The notes under the pieces are model-generated. The model saw only the letters and a list, made by a program, of their open reading frames with translations. It had not been told where the DNA came from and made no database searches. Positions 1 through 6,345 of a DNA stretch of 12,326 nucleotides are shown in pieces; positions within the stretch are counted from its first letter, which is position 1, and every line of letters begins with the position of its first letter. The DNA comes from CAZQLW01 sp964639875 (GTDB lineage Archaea > Nanobdellota > Nanobdellia > Woesearchaeales > GW2011-AR9), in NCBI GenBank assembly GCA_964639875.1, contig CAZXEM010000030.1, positions 1 to 12,326 of the forward strand, given 5' to 3'. The position numbers and the translations under genes are program-made.

Positions 1-250
1 CACCTAATAACTTTAATTCCATTAATGCCGAAGGGTAATTAACAATCTCAACTAAATCTTGGGTTAATTCTGATCCAGTTGCTGCTGATTCCCTAGTTGC
101 TTTATCCAGACTAAAATATTCCGCTTGGGCAGCGTGAAACTTAGCTTCCTCATTTACAACTTTCATGTGCATTTGCACTCCCCAAATTGCAAATACTAAT
201 GATATTATCATTAATAACATCATGACGCCCATTATTATTTTCTTATTCAT
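1..250 (-). CDS. Membrane-anchored protein of unknown function, 3' end cut by window edge
   Basis: The frame opens with ATG at 250 and stays open to position 1, giving 83 codons with no stop, so the C-terminus lies outside the window. The start is supported by AGAGGT at 258-263, 7 nt upstream. Residues 5-23 form one hydrophobic segment (KIIMGVMMLLMIISLVFAIW region), either an uncleaved anchor or a signal peptide; there is no lipobox Cys. The rest is hydrophilic and probably helical (KVVNEEAKFHAAQAEYFSLDK and on), placing it outside the cytoplasm or along the membrane. It begins 19 bp after the MsrA stop on the same strand, so it is probably the last visible gene of the redox/repair operon. 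I recognise no family. Confidence 0.72.
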   Translation of the reverse strand, partial: MNKKIIMGVMMLLMIISLVFAIWGVQMHMKVVNEEAKFHAAQAEYFSLDKATRESAATGSELTQDLVEIVNYPSALMELKLLG

Positions 251-257
251 TTTATTT

Positions 258-263
258 ACCTCT
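258..263 (-). promoter_or_regulatory. Shine-Dalgarno site of the partial left-edge gene
   Basis: The minus strand reads AGAGGT, followed by 7 nt and then ATG at 250. The motif matches the usual archaeal/bacterial anti-SD (CACCUC). It fixes the start of a gene that would otherwise be easy to miss because it runs off the window. Confidence 0.6.
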
Positions 264-269
264 TTTTTT

Positions 270-941
270 TCATTCTTCCCACATTTCTTTCTTATAATCT
301 AATCTTCCTGAACCTTTCTCATAGACTTTATACGCAGCATTTCTTTTTGTTGAATAATCTTGATGATATTCTTCAGCTAAATAAAAGTTTTTAAAATGAA
401 TAATTTCCGTAACAATCGGCTGGTCAAACTTTTCCATTTTTTCTAATTCCGCCTTAGATTTCTCAGCTAATTTTTTCTGAGTATCGTTATGATAAAATAT
501 TGCCGTCAAATATTGTGAACCACGATCAGCAAATTGTCCGCCAGCATCAGTGGGGTCAATCTGTCGCCAAAATAAGTTTAACAATTCTTCATAACTCACC
601 TTTTTTGGATCATAAGTAACCTGAATCACTTCTTTATGTCCAGTTGTTCCAGAAGAAATTTCTTTATAACTAGGATTTTCTTTTTCTCCACCGGAATAAC
701 CAGAAACAACGTCTACTACTCCTTCCAACTCTTCAAATGCTGCTTCCATACACCAAAAACAACCCCCTGCAAAAGTAGCTTTTTCTAAATCGTTATCAAC
801 ATCATTTTCTATTACCATCTTTTCTTCCTCAACAATATTATTGTCATCAACTTTTTCTTCACCAATATTTTCCTCAACAACTTCTGAACAACCAATTATT
901 AAAAGTAAAAGTACAATTCCAATAATTACTTTCCATTTCAT
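270..941 (-). CDS. msrA: Peptide methionine sulfoxide reductase MsrA, lipoprotein form
   Basis: The enzyme reduces methionine-S-sulfoxide in proteins. The MsrA signature GCFWC is at residues 60-64, with Cys61 as the expected sulfenic-acid-forming nucleophile and Cys64 a possible resolving Cys. Other family landmarks are SGYSGG, GHKEVIQVTYDP, FWRQIDPTD, DRGSQY and AEEYHQDY. The N-terminus is a lipoprotein signal: a positive MKWK, a hydrophobic stretch, and lipobox IIGC with Cys18. An acidic linker (about residues 20-52) joins it to the catalytic domain, so the enzyme should sit tethered outside the membrane. ATG at 941 overlaps the stop of the preceding gene (ATGA), implying translational coupling. 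The operon also encodes a TlpA-like thioredoxin and CcdA, a plausible electron supply. There is no MsrB domain. Length is 223 aa, about 170 of them the MsrA domain, which is normal. Confidence 0.95.
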   Translation of the reverse strand: MKWKVIIGIVLLLLIIGCSEVVEENIGEEKVDDNNIVEEEKMVIENDVDNDLEKATFAGGCFWCMEAAFEELEGVVDVVSGYSGGEKENPSYKEISSGTTGHKEVIQVTYDPKKVSYEELLNLFWRQIDPTDAGGQFADRGSQYLTAIFYHNDTQKKLAEKSKAELEKMEKFDQPIVTEIIHFKNFYLAEEYHQDYSTKRNAAYKVYEKGSGRLDYKKEMWEE

Positions 942-1315
942 TTTTTTCTTTTAATCAAATTATACATTGCTGGTAAAATTAACAGCACTCCAATACTAAG
1001 GATATAAATTTTAAATGGGACATGCGAAGATTGCATTCCAAAAATAATTACTAAAAAAATCAATCCAAAAAATCCTATATAACGATTCAACCAACTTATT
1101 TTTCTTTTCTTTAACCAATATTGAAAATCATTAATAAGATAATTAATCAAGAAAAAAACTGTAGCAATTAAAAAATAATATCCATACTTAATCAAAGTTA
1201 TCGAATAAATCGAGCCCAAAGCAAAAAAGAACAAAACTTTCCCTATCAATGCCAAAACTAAATTCCGATCACTAATCCTACTAGCAATTTTCAATAATTT
1301 TTTTTCAAATTCCAT
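938..1315 (-). CDS. Four-helix membrane protein of unknown function in the CcdA-MsrA operon
   Basis: This 125-aa protein has four hydrophobic segments, at about residues 21-41, 45-63, 79-96 and 101-118. A short basic N-terminus (MEFEKKLLKIASRISDRN), a basic loop between helices 2 and 3 (YWLKKRKISWLNRY) and a KRKK tail suggest both ends face the cytoplasm. It has no cysteines, so it is unlikely to relay thiols itself. It lies 6 bp after the CcdA stop and overlaps the MsrA start by 4 bp, so it is co-transcribed with redox-repair genes. No family is recognised. A role as accessory or assembly factor for the redox pathway is inference from position only. Confidence 0.8.
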   Translation of the reverse strand: MEFEKKLLKIASRISDRNLVLALIGKVLFFFALGSIYSITLIKYGYYFLIATVFFLINYLINDFQYWLKKRKISWLNRYIGFFGLIFLVIIFGMQSSHVPFKIYILSIGVLLILPAMYNLIKRKK

Positions 1316-1321
1316 TTCGTT

Positions 1322-2011
1322 CTAACCAAATACTCTAAACACGAATATCAAATAATACAATGATATTACTAACATGATTAATCCTGCAATTAAATTAATT
1401 ATTCTTTTTCTCGCAGTTAAAAAGCCGATTACTTCTTTACTTTTTGTAGCAGAAGCAACCGCAAATATAAGTAAAGGTAAACCCATTCCAATTCCAAAAA
1501 CCACAAAATTTAACAAATTAACCGCAAATTCCATTATCGAAGTACTTACCGCAAACAATACTGCAAGAGAAGCTGGATTACATGGTAAAACTATTGCTCC
1601 AAAAAAAAGACCAAAAATTAAACTACTAATGTAAGGGTTCTTTTTAACAGGAGAATGTAATTTTGGTAAAAATCTTCCCAAATCAAAATTAAAGATTAAA
1701 AATAAACTAATGATTCCCAAAATACCAAAAGCAATTGGTGAAACTATCCCTATTGATTTCGTCAACGATTCCTGTAAAAAAAAAGTAAAAATTAATCCAA
1801 ACAAAAACATCGAAAGAATAACACCTAATGTTATTACCACTCCAAACATAATAATTTGTTTCTTATTACTTTCTTCAGAAGCTTCACTATTAACTTGCCC
1901 AGCTAAATAAGATAAAAATCCAGGATAAAGCGGAAGAACACATACTGCCCCCAGTGGAGCAAATAAACCCGCTAAAAAGCTAATCCATAAATTAAGTAAC
2001 GCTGAAACCAT
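1322..2011 (-). CDS. ccdA: CcdA/DsbD-type transmembrane thiol-disulfide electron carrier
   Basis: CcdA-family proteins move reducing equivalents from cytoplasmic thioredoxin across the membrane through a Cys pair in helices 1 and 4. Counting from the ATG at 2011 (229 aa), the sequence shows six hydrophobic helices, with Cys24 in VCVLPLYPGFLSYL and Cys143 in VLPCNPASLAVLF; these match the family's (P)CVLPLxPGYLSYL and (P)C(x)P motifs. I chose ATG 2011 over the GTG at 2020 because AAGGGGTG (2018-2025) lies 6 nt upstream, and the GTG would overlap that site. The gene begins 2 bp after the TlpA-like gene, so the two are translationally linked. Likely partners are the TlpA-like lipoprotein as acceptor and, through it, MsrA. 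A cytochrome c maturation role is less likely because no other ccm genes are visible. Confidence 0.9.
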   Translation of the reverse strand: MVSALLNLWISFLAGLFAPLGAVCVLPLYPGFLSYLAGQVNSEASEESNKKQIIMFGVVITLGVILSMFLFGLIFTFFLQESLTKSIGIVSPIAFGILGIISLFLIFNFDLGRFLPKLHSPVKKNPYISSLIFGLFFGAIVLPCNPASLAVLFAVSTSIMEFAVNLLNFVVFGIGMGLPLLIFAVASATKSKEVIGFLTARKRIINLIAGLIMLVISLYYLIFVFRVFG

Positions 2012-2013
2012 TT

Positions 2014-2634
2014 TTAACACCCCTTAGATATTTCTTCTTTTAATTCCTGAGCAGATTTTACACCTTTCTCTAATAATCTTGTACTTTGATCTGCACAAAC
2101 TAAAATTACCGGTGCAGAAGGTGCATTAACAACCCCAATTCCAAACTCTTCAATCATTTTTTTAGTTATTTCTATTGGAGATACAGAAAACTTCCAATTC
2201 AAACCATTCTTTTCTGCATGTTCTTTTACTAATGATCCTTCTTCATTTGGATCGGTATCAAGAGAAATATGAACAATCTCATCTCCCTCGCTTTCAAGAA
2301 GTTCTTTCATTTTCAACTGCTGCTTTAAACAAGTTGGACACCAAACTGCGAAACTTTCTACTAAAATAGTTTGACCAGAAAAATCTTCAATTTTATAAGT
2401 TTCCCCGGTTAAAACATCAACTAAATCTTCACATTTCCAATCTTCACAAGCAGAAACATCTTTCAATTCTTCTTCTAATTGTTCTTGTTTCTCCATAGCA
2501 ATATCTTCCATCTCTTTTTCAGACATTTCTTCTGTTTCAATATTATTCCCAGGATCTGTTTCTACACTTGTACATCCAACCAAAAATAAAACAATAATAA
2601 TTAATGAAATAGTAAAAAGAATTTTCTTAATCAT
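2014..2634 (-). CDS. TlpA/thioredoxin-like lipoprotein (WCPTC)
   Basis: This is a membrane-tethered thioredoxin-fold reductase, probably taking electrons from CcdA. I start it at ATG 2634 because GAGGTG at 2641-2646 stands 6 nt before it; an in-frame extension to 2664 has no such support and would bury the signal peptide. With this start (206 aa) the lipobox LVGC puts the lipidated Cys at residue 21. An acidic, Glu-rich linker follows, then the Trx fold with FAVWCPTC (Cys99, Cys102), DTDPNEEG, and the cis-Pro loop APSAPVILV. Extra cysteines occur at 63 and 68 (CEDWKC), 180 and 206, the last residue of the protein, which is unusual. It is the first gene of the redox operon and presumably reduces MsrA or other surface proteins. 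A disulfide-isomerase role is possible. Confidence 0.88.
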   Translation of the reverse strand: MIKKILFTISLIIIVLFLVGCTSVETDPGNNIETEEMSEKEMEDIAMEKQEQLEEELKDVSACEDWKCEDLVDVLTGETYKIEDFSGQTILVESFAVWCPTCLKQQLKMKELLESEGDEIVHISLDTDPNEEGSLVKEHAEKNGLNWKFSVSPIEITKKMIEEFGIGVVNAPSAPVILVCADQSTRLLEKGVKSAQELKEEISKGC

Positions 2635-2640
2635 AAATAT

Positions 2641-2646
2641 CACCTC
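2641..2646 (-). promoter_or_regulatory. Shine-Dalgarno site deciding the TlpA-like start
   Basis: The minus strand reads GAGGTG, then ATATTT, then ATG at 2634. It is a strong match to the anti-SD at 6-nt spacing, and is the reason the shorter N-terminus, with a clean lipoprotein signal, is preferred. Confidence 0.65.
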
Positions 2647-2668
2647 TAATAGTATATTAAACACTTTT

Positions 2669-2679
2669 TATTAATAAAT
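2669..2679 (-). promoter_or_regulatory. Possible TATA box for the redox/MsrA operon
   Basis: An A/T-only stretch containing the perfect palindrome TTATTAATAA (2669-2678) is centred about 39 bp before ATG 2634. With the usual archaeal spacing of about 26 nt, transcription would start near 2647, just before the GAGGTG site, leaving a leader of about 13 nt. This is inference; A/T-rich DNA gives many such matches. Confidence 0.35.
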
Positions 2680-2706
2680 GTTATGGGGTACTGCGTAAAA
2701 CAATAG

Positions 2707-2715
2707 AAAATATTA
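2707..2715 (+). promoter_or_regulatory. Possible TATA box for the plus-strand membrane gene
   Basis: AAAATATTA is centred about 31 bp before the GTG start at 2742, which would put the transcript start near 2737 with a very short leader. It is one of several A/T-rich candidates in the divergent 107-bp intergenic region, so it is tentative. Confidence 0.28.
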
Positions 2716-2741
2716 TTAACCCCTAAATATTTCTAGGTTAA

Positions 2742-3428
2742 GTGATAGACCAATATTATTTGCCAGTACTCCTTGCAGTAATCATTTCTTTTGCTCATTA
2801 CTACAGTCGTAAATTCAGTATTAAACATAAAGAATATTCACGGAAAATAATTTCATTCTCTGCTGGGGTTTCTATTACTTACGTTTTATTAGAATTATTT
2901 CCTAGTTTTACAGAAGCAGCTATATCCCTTAGTAGATTCGTTTATATCTCAATCCCTCTAGGTTTTATTATCCATCATGTTATTGAGAAAGAAATTTACA
3001 AAAATAATACAAAACAAGAATTGGTCAGAATGCTTTCTTTAGAAGAAACAGTTTTTTCGTTTATTTATCACATTATCATTGGAATCATCTTAGTAACTTT
3101 TGCAAGAGGAAGTGCAACTCAAGCCATCCTTTTCTCTATCCCCATGGTTTCTTATACTTTCTTAAGTAATCTTCCTGCTAATCCTCATCCCTTAAAAATT
3201 AAAGCCATCTTTCTTTCTTCAGCAACTCTAATCGGAACAGCAATCGCTGTTATTTGGGGAAATATTCCAAAAGAAGTTGAATTCTCTTTGATTGGTGTTG
3301 CAATTGGTGTTCTTCTCTATACAATCATTCGACACCACATCCCATTTGGAAAGAAAGGCCACATTGGTTATTTTACACTGAGTTTTATACTTTATACAGC
3401 GTTAATAGTAGCTAGTTGGTACTTTTAA
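2742..3428 (+). CDS. Eight-helix membrane protein, distantly ZIP-transporter-like
   Basis: This 228-aa integral membrane protein has about eight hydrophobic segments (near residues 4-20, 36-54, 65-80, 104-121, 125-143, 155-172, 181-197 and 208-227), the same number as ZIP metal transporters. ISFSAGVSITYVLLELFPSF (residues 37-56) resembles the ZIP helix-2 pattern AAGxxLxxxLLHLLPE, and GFIIHHVIEKE resembles the following helix. The metal-binding His motifs expected in helices 4 and 5 are absent; only His110 (FIYHIIIG) is near. The fold assignment is therefore tentative and zinc transport is unproven. The start is GTG at 2742 with weak AGGT at 2735-2738. It is the only convincing plus-strand gene, divergent from the redox operon and convergent with the hydrolase gene (5 bp apart). 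No substrate can be assigned. Confidence 0.7.
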   Translation: MIDQYYLPVLLAVIISFAHYYSRKFSIKHKEYSRKIISFSAGVSITYVLLELFPSFTEAAISLSRFVYISIPLGFIIHHVIEKEIYKNNTKQELVRMLSLEETVFSFIYHIIIGIILVTFARGSATQAILFSIPMVSYTFLSNLPANPHPLKIKAIFLSSATLIGTAIAVIWGNIPKEVEFSLIGVAIGVLLYTIIRHHIPFGKKGHIGYFTLSFILYTALIVASWYF

Positions 3429-3433
3429 AAAAA

Positions 3434-5719
3434 TTAATTTTTAAGAAAACTAATAATCTTTTCTGTAGTTTCGGGATATTTCTCTGGGTCAAGCACAGTA
3501 TTATGCAAATTAGTATTTAATGTATCAGTACACTTACCTTTAATGATATATTCTTTAACGCCATCAAGTTTAGAACTTTCTAATGTAACCACACCATCAC
3601 CATTAAGATTATTTTCCATTAAACAACCTTGACTCCTAATATTATAAAAATCAACTAAAGGAGATAATTGTTTACTGTTCAATCTAGTTAAGAAAACACT
3701 ATCTTCTTTCAAATCATCACACTCTTTAGATGCACCAATTATTGAACAATATTGTCCTACTTTTCCTGAAATGCCATGGTGAGGAGTATTAACAAAAACA
3801 ACTTTGTTAATGTTTCCGGTTCCAAACAAGTCAAGATATTCCCTAACAACTAAACCCCCCATAGAATGGGCAACAATATTAATTTTAGATCTACCAGTAG
3901 TTATTTTAAGATAATCAATAATTTCTTTCAAACGTAAAGCATAATTCTCAATTCTTTCAGATTTTTGAATACTAAGCTGATAATCTCCAATACCAAAAAC
4001 AGGAATGTAATAATAGGTAGCCCTTGCAGTCATTGGTGCCCAGCAATCATCTAAGCCAGTTATACTTTCATCCAGATTTAATTGGCCAAGATTAATATAA
4101 CTAGAGGTTTGCATTTTTTCTTGAATTTTTGCAAACGCCGCTAATGATGCTTCTGGAGTATTTGCTTCATTAGCAGCATGGCCATGAATAAACAAAGTTA
4201 TTGGTTCCAATTCTTGATTACTTTTACATTCATTAGAAACACAACACTTTTTTTCTTGTCCAGAGATAGAAAAACCAACTTGATAATAATCATCTAATTC
4301 TACTTTTTCAATAACTGAGAAGGGGTTAGTTAAATTCATTTTAACAAAACCATTACAGTTGTTATCAATAAAGTTTGCCAATAAGGAATTATTAATAATA
4401 ATATTTTCTTTAGAAACGTTAACAGAATCAAAATAATTTAATTGAGATAATTCTTTATTAATCAAGTTTGAGAAGATACTTTCATTTATTAACATTTCAT
4501 TAAAAATATCAATTTTCCAGTTAGTCCAAGCTTGATCGATTTTATTAGAGGTATAATTATTTATTGGAACATTAAAATTATAATTATTAATATCTAAACT
4601 TAAACTGTTTAATGAAGAACAATCAATATTATTAGAAATACGTTTGTTTAAGAGAGTGCTGTAAAAAGTATTAATAAAATCTTTTTCTAATTCAAAGTCA
4701 GAAAGTAAATTGATGATTAAAGTGTAACTTTTATTCAATTGGTTATTAAGTTCAATCTCAGAAAAACTATCATTAAATAGGGATTTAGATAAATTATCAA
4801 TTCTACTAAATTCCTGAGCAAAATAAAAAGAATAGTTATAAGCTGAAATCATTTCAGAATTTAAACCCACAATATTATTAAAAAGCTGATAATTATTATT
4901 TCTTAAATTAATAAGAGAAGACAAATCATTAGACAATTTAGATTCATTTTCTTTAATACCATTAAAATCTTCAATTAATTTTTTAATAACACCATCCCTG
5001 TTTACAGTACTGTCTTCCCAATATGAAATTTCATCCAATAGTTCATTATTAAACCGAATTAATAAATAATCTAGTCCAATTAAATCGCTTTTTAATTGAT
5101 TAATTTCATCACTAAAGTAAGTAAAATTGCTTAGAGTGACATTAATTTCTTTTAAACTAACAAATAATTCACTAGATTCATTTGTTAGTATATCTAAGAA
5201 ACTTTTTGTTAGTAAACTACTTTTAAGAGATTCTTCGTCAAAATTTCTCTTTAAAATTAATAAAGCAGAGTTGTGAACTTTTTTTTGATCAGTTAAACAA
5301 AAGATACTTTTAACATTGTTACAACTGATTTCTAAATTGTATAAATAAAATTTGTTAAAACCTTCTAAGGGGATTAAATCAAACTTAACTTCTTTACTTC
5401 CACTATCATTAAAGACTAAATTTCCTGAAGATAATATTTTTTTAGTAAATAAATCTTGAAGATAATAATCGCAATGGGTCTTACATTGAAACTCATTTTC
5501 AACGATAACCTCAAAATTACTCTTTAAATTATTCTCGTAAGTAATTATTTCATCTTTTACGGAAGGAACTAGTGAAACACTTAATTCTTCCCCAATAATA
5601 AAATTTATTTTCAATCCCAAGAATAAAGACCCGGCAATTAAGAACAATGAAATTATTGAGATGATTAAAATACTTCTAAAAATTCTCTTCTCAGTTTTCT
5701 TCTTAATCTTAATTTTCAT
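3434..5719 (-). CDS. Large membrane-anchored alpha/beta hydrolase (lipase/esterase-like)
   Basis: This 761-aa protein has a basic N-terminus, one membrane helix (about residues 13-36), a long Asn/Ser/Leu-rich, mostly helical ectodomain (about 45-500), and a C-terminal alpha/beta hydrolase (about 505-761). In the last part LFIHGHAANE gives the oxyanion-hole HG, VAHSMGG the nucleophile elbow (Ser619), NGDGVV a likely acid (Asp708) and NLHNTV the likely base (His739). NTPHHG after the elbow fits lipases and PGAP1-like esterases. The substrate, lipid or other ester, cannot be told. Fourteen N-x-S/T sequons lie in residues 104-462 and none in the enzyme domain, suggesting a glycosylated stalk. Fourteen cysteines imply disulfides outside the cell. 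ATG 5719 overlaps the rpe stop (ATGA), so it belongs to the sugar-phosphate operon, which is unexpected for a surface enzyme. Confidence 0.87.
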   Translation of the reverse strand: MKIKIKKKTEKRIFRSILIISIISLFLIAGSLFLGLKINFIIGEELSVSLVPSVKDEIITYENNLKSNFEVIVENEFQCKTHCDYYLQDLFTKKILSSGNLVFNDSGSKEVKFDLIPLEGFNKFYLYNLEISCNNVKSIFCLTDQKKVHNSALLILKRNFDEESLKSSLLTKSFLDILTNESSELFVSLKEINVTLSNFTYFSDEINQLKSDLIGLDYLLIRFNNELLDEISYWEDSTVNRDGVIKKLIEDFNGIKENESKLSNDLSSLINLRNNNYQLFNNIVGLNSEMISAYNYSFYFAQEFSRIDNLSKSLFNDSFSEIELNNQLNKSYTLIINLLSDFELEKDFINTFYSTLLNKRISNNIDCSSLNSLSLDINNYNFNVPINNYTSNKIDQAWTNWKIDIFNEMLINESIFSNLINKELSQLNYFDSVNVSKENIIINNSLLANFIDNNCNGFVKMNLTNPFSVIEKVELDDYYQVGFSISGQEKKCCVSNECKSNQELEPITLFIHGHAANEANTPEASLAAFAKIQEKMQTSSYINLGQLNLDESITGLDDCWAPMTARATYYYIPVFGIGDYQLSIQKSERIENYALRLKEIIDYLKITTGRSKINIVAHSMGGLVVREYLDLFGTGNINKVVFVNTPHHGISGKVGQYCSIIGASKECDDLKEDSVFLTRLNSKQLSPLVDFYNIRSQGCLMENNLNGDGVVTLESSKLDGVKEYIIKGKCTDTLNTNLHNTVLDPEKYPETTEKIISFLKN

Positions 5720-6345
5720 TTTAATGAAGAAAGTAAAATCTTAATCCTTTCTTTTGGATTCTCTGCTTTAGTAACATAACTTCCAGAAACAAACAGATCT
5801 GCACCTGCTTTAACCGCTTTCTTAATCGTTTTCGGGTCCATCCCACCATCAACAATAATTTTTATTTTCGGATTAATTTTCTTGATCTGTTTAATCTTCT
5901 TTAAGGGAGCAGATAAAAACTTAGCTCCATAAAAACCTGGATGTACTGTTAATATTAAAACATAATCAACGTCTTTCAAAAAATCTTTAACTTCTTTTAC
6001 TTTCGTCTCTGGTTTTAATGCCAATCCAACTTTTCTTTTTTTCTCTTTTATTTTTTTAATTAAAGCATTAAGATCATCAGCGACTTCTGGGTGAATGATT
6101 ATTGTTTGAATATTTTTCTTTAAACAGAGATTAACCCATTTTTTAGTATCTTTAACCATTAAATGAATATTATAACTAAAATCTTTTTTTAACTTAAAAT
6201 TAAAGCTCATCGCTTTATTCTTTGCAAATTTTCCATCAACAACGTCTAAATGTAACTCTTTAACAATTCCTTTAAGTTTTTTAAAATCTAAATCTAGTTC
6301 TTTCTGATTTTTAGCCATGATTGAAGGTAATATTTTTTGTTTCAT
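5716..6345 (-). CDS. rpe: Ribulose-phosphate 3-epimerase
   Basis: It interconverts ribulose 5-phosphate and xylulose 5-phosphate in the cytoplasm. At 209 aa it is slightly shorter than the usual 215-230 and shows the TIM-barrel landmarks in order: LPSIMA (Ser8), LHLDVVDGKF, NIHLMV, TVHPGFYGAKF, IIVDGGM and VSGSYV. The expected metal-binding and catalytic residues are present: His32, Asp34, His61 and Asp166. Differences from the common form are VHPGFYG for VNPGFGG and an early loop lacking the FVPN sequence after VVDGKF. It overlaps the stop of the aldolase-RpiB gene by 4 bp (ATGA) and its own stop overlaps the next start, so the genes are coupled. RpiB and Rpe together allow ribose-5-P, ribulose-5-P and xylulose-5-P to be exchanged. 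Other phosphosugar epimerases of the family (e.g. allulose-6-P) cannot be excluded. Confidence 0.92.
   Translation of the reverse strand: MKQKILPSIMAKNQKELDLDFKKLKGIVKELHLDVVDGKFAKNKAMSFNFKLKKDFSYNIHLMVKDTKKWVNLCLKKNIQTIIIHPEVADDLNALIKKIKEKKRKVGLALKPETKVKEVKDFLKDVDYVLILTVHPGFYGAKFLSAPLKKIKQIKKINPKIKIIVDGGMDPKTIKKAVKAGADLFVSGSYVTKAENPKERIKILLSSLK

Noticed and set aside
1374..1910. Two plus-strand open frames (1374-1634 and 1710-1910)
   Set aside because: They lie antisense within ccdA, whose helices and cysteine motifs are clear. The Ile/Lys/Pro-rich translations look like reversed hydrophobic helices, and there is no Shine-Dalgarno site.
2175..2369. Plus-strand open frame inside the TlpA-like gene
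   Set aside because: It is antisense to the thioredoxin domain including WCPTC, with no recognisable product.
2685..2723. Inverted repeat GGGGT ... ACCCC in the divergent intergenic region
   Set aside because: The arms are only 5 bp with a 29-bp spacer; too weak to call an operator or hairpin, though metal-responsive control of the membrane gene remains a thought.
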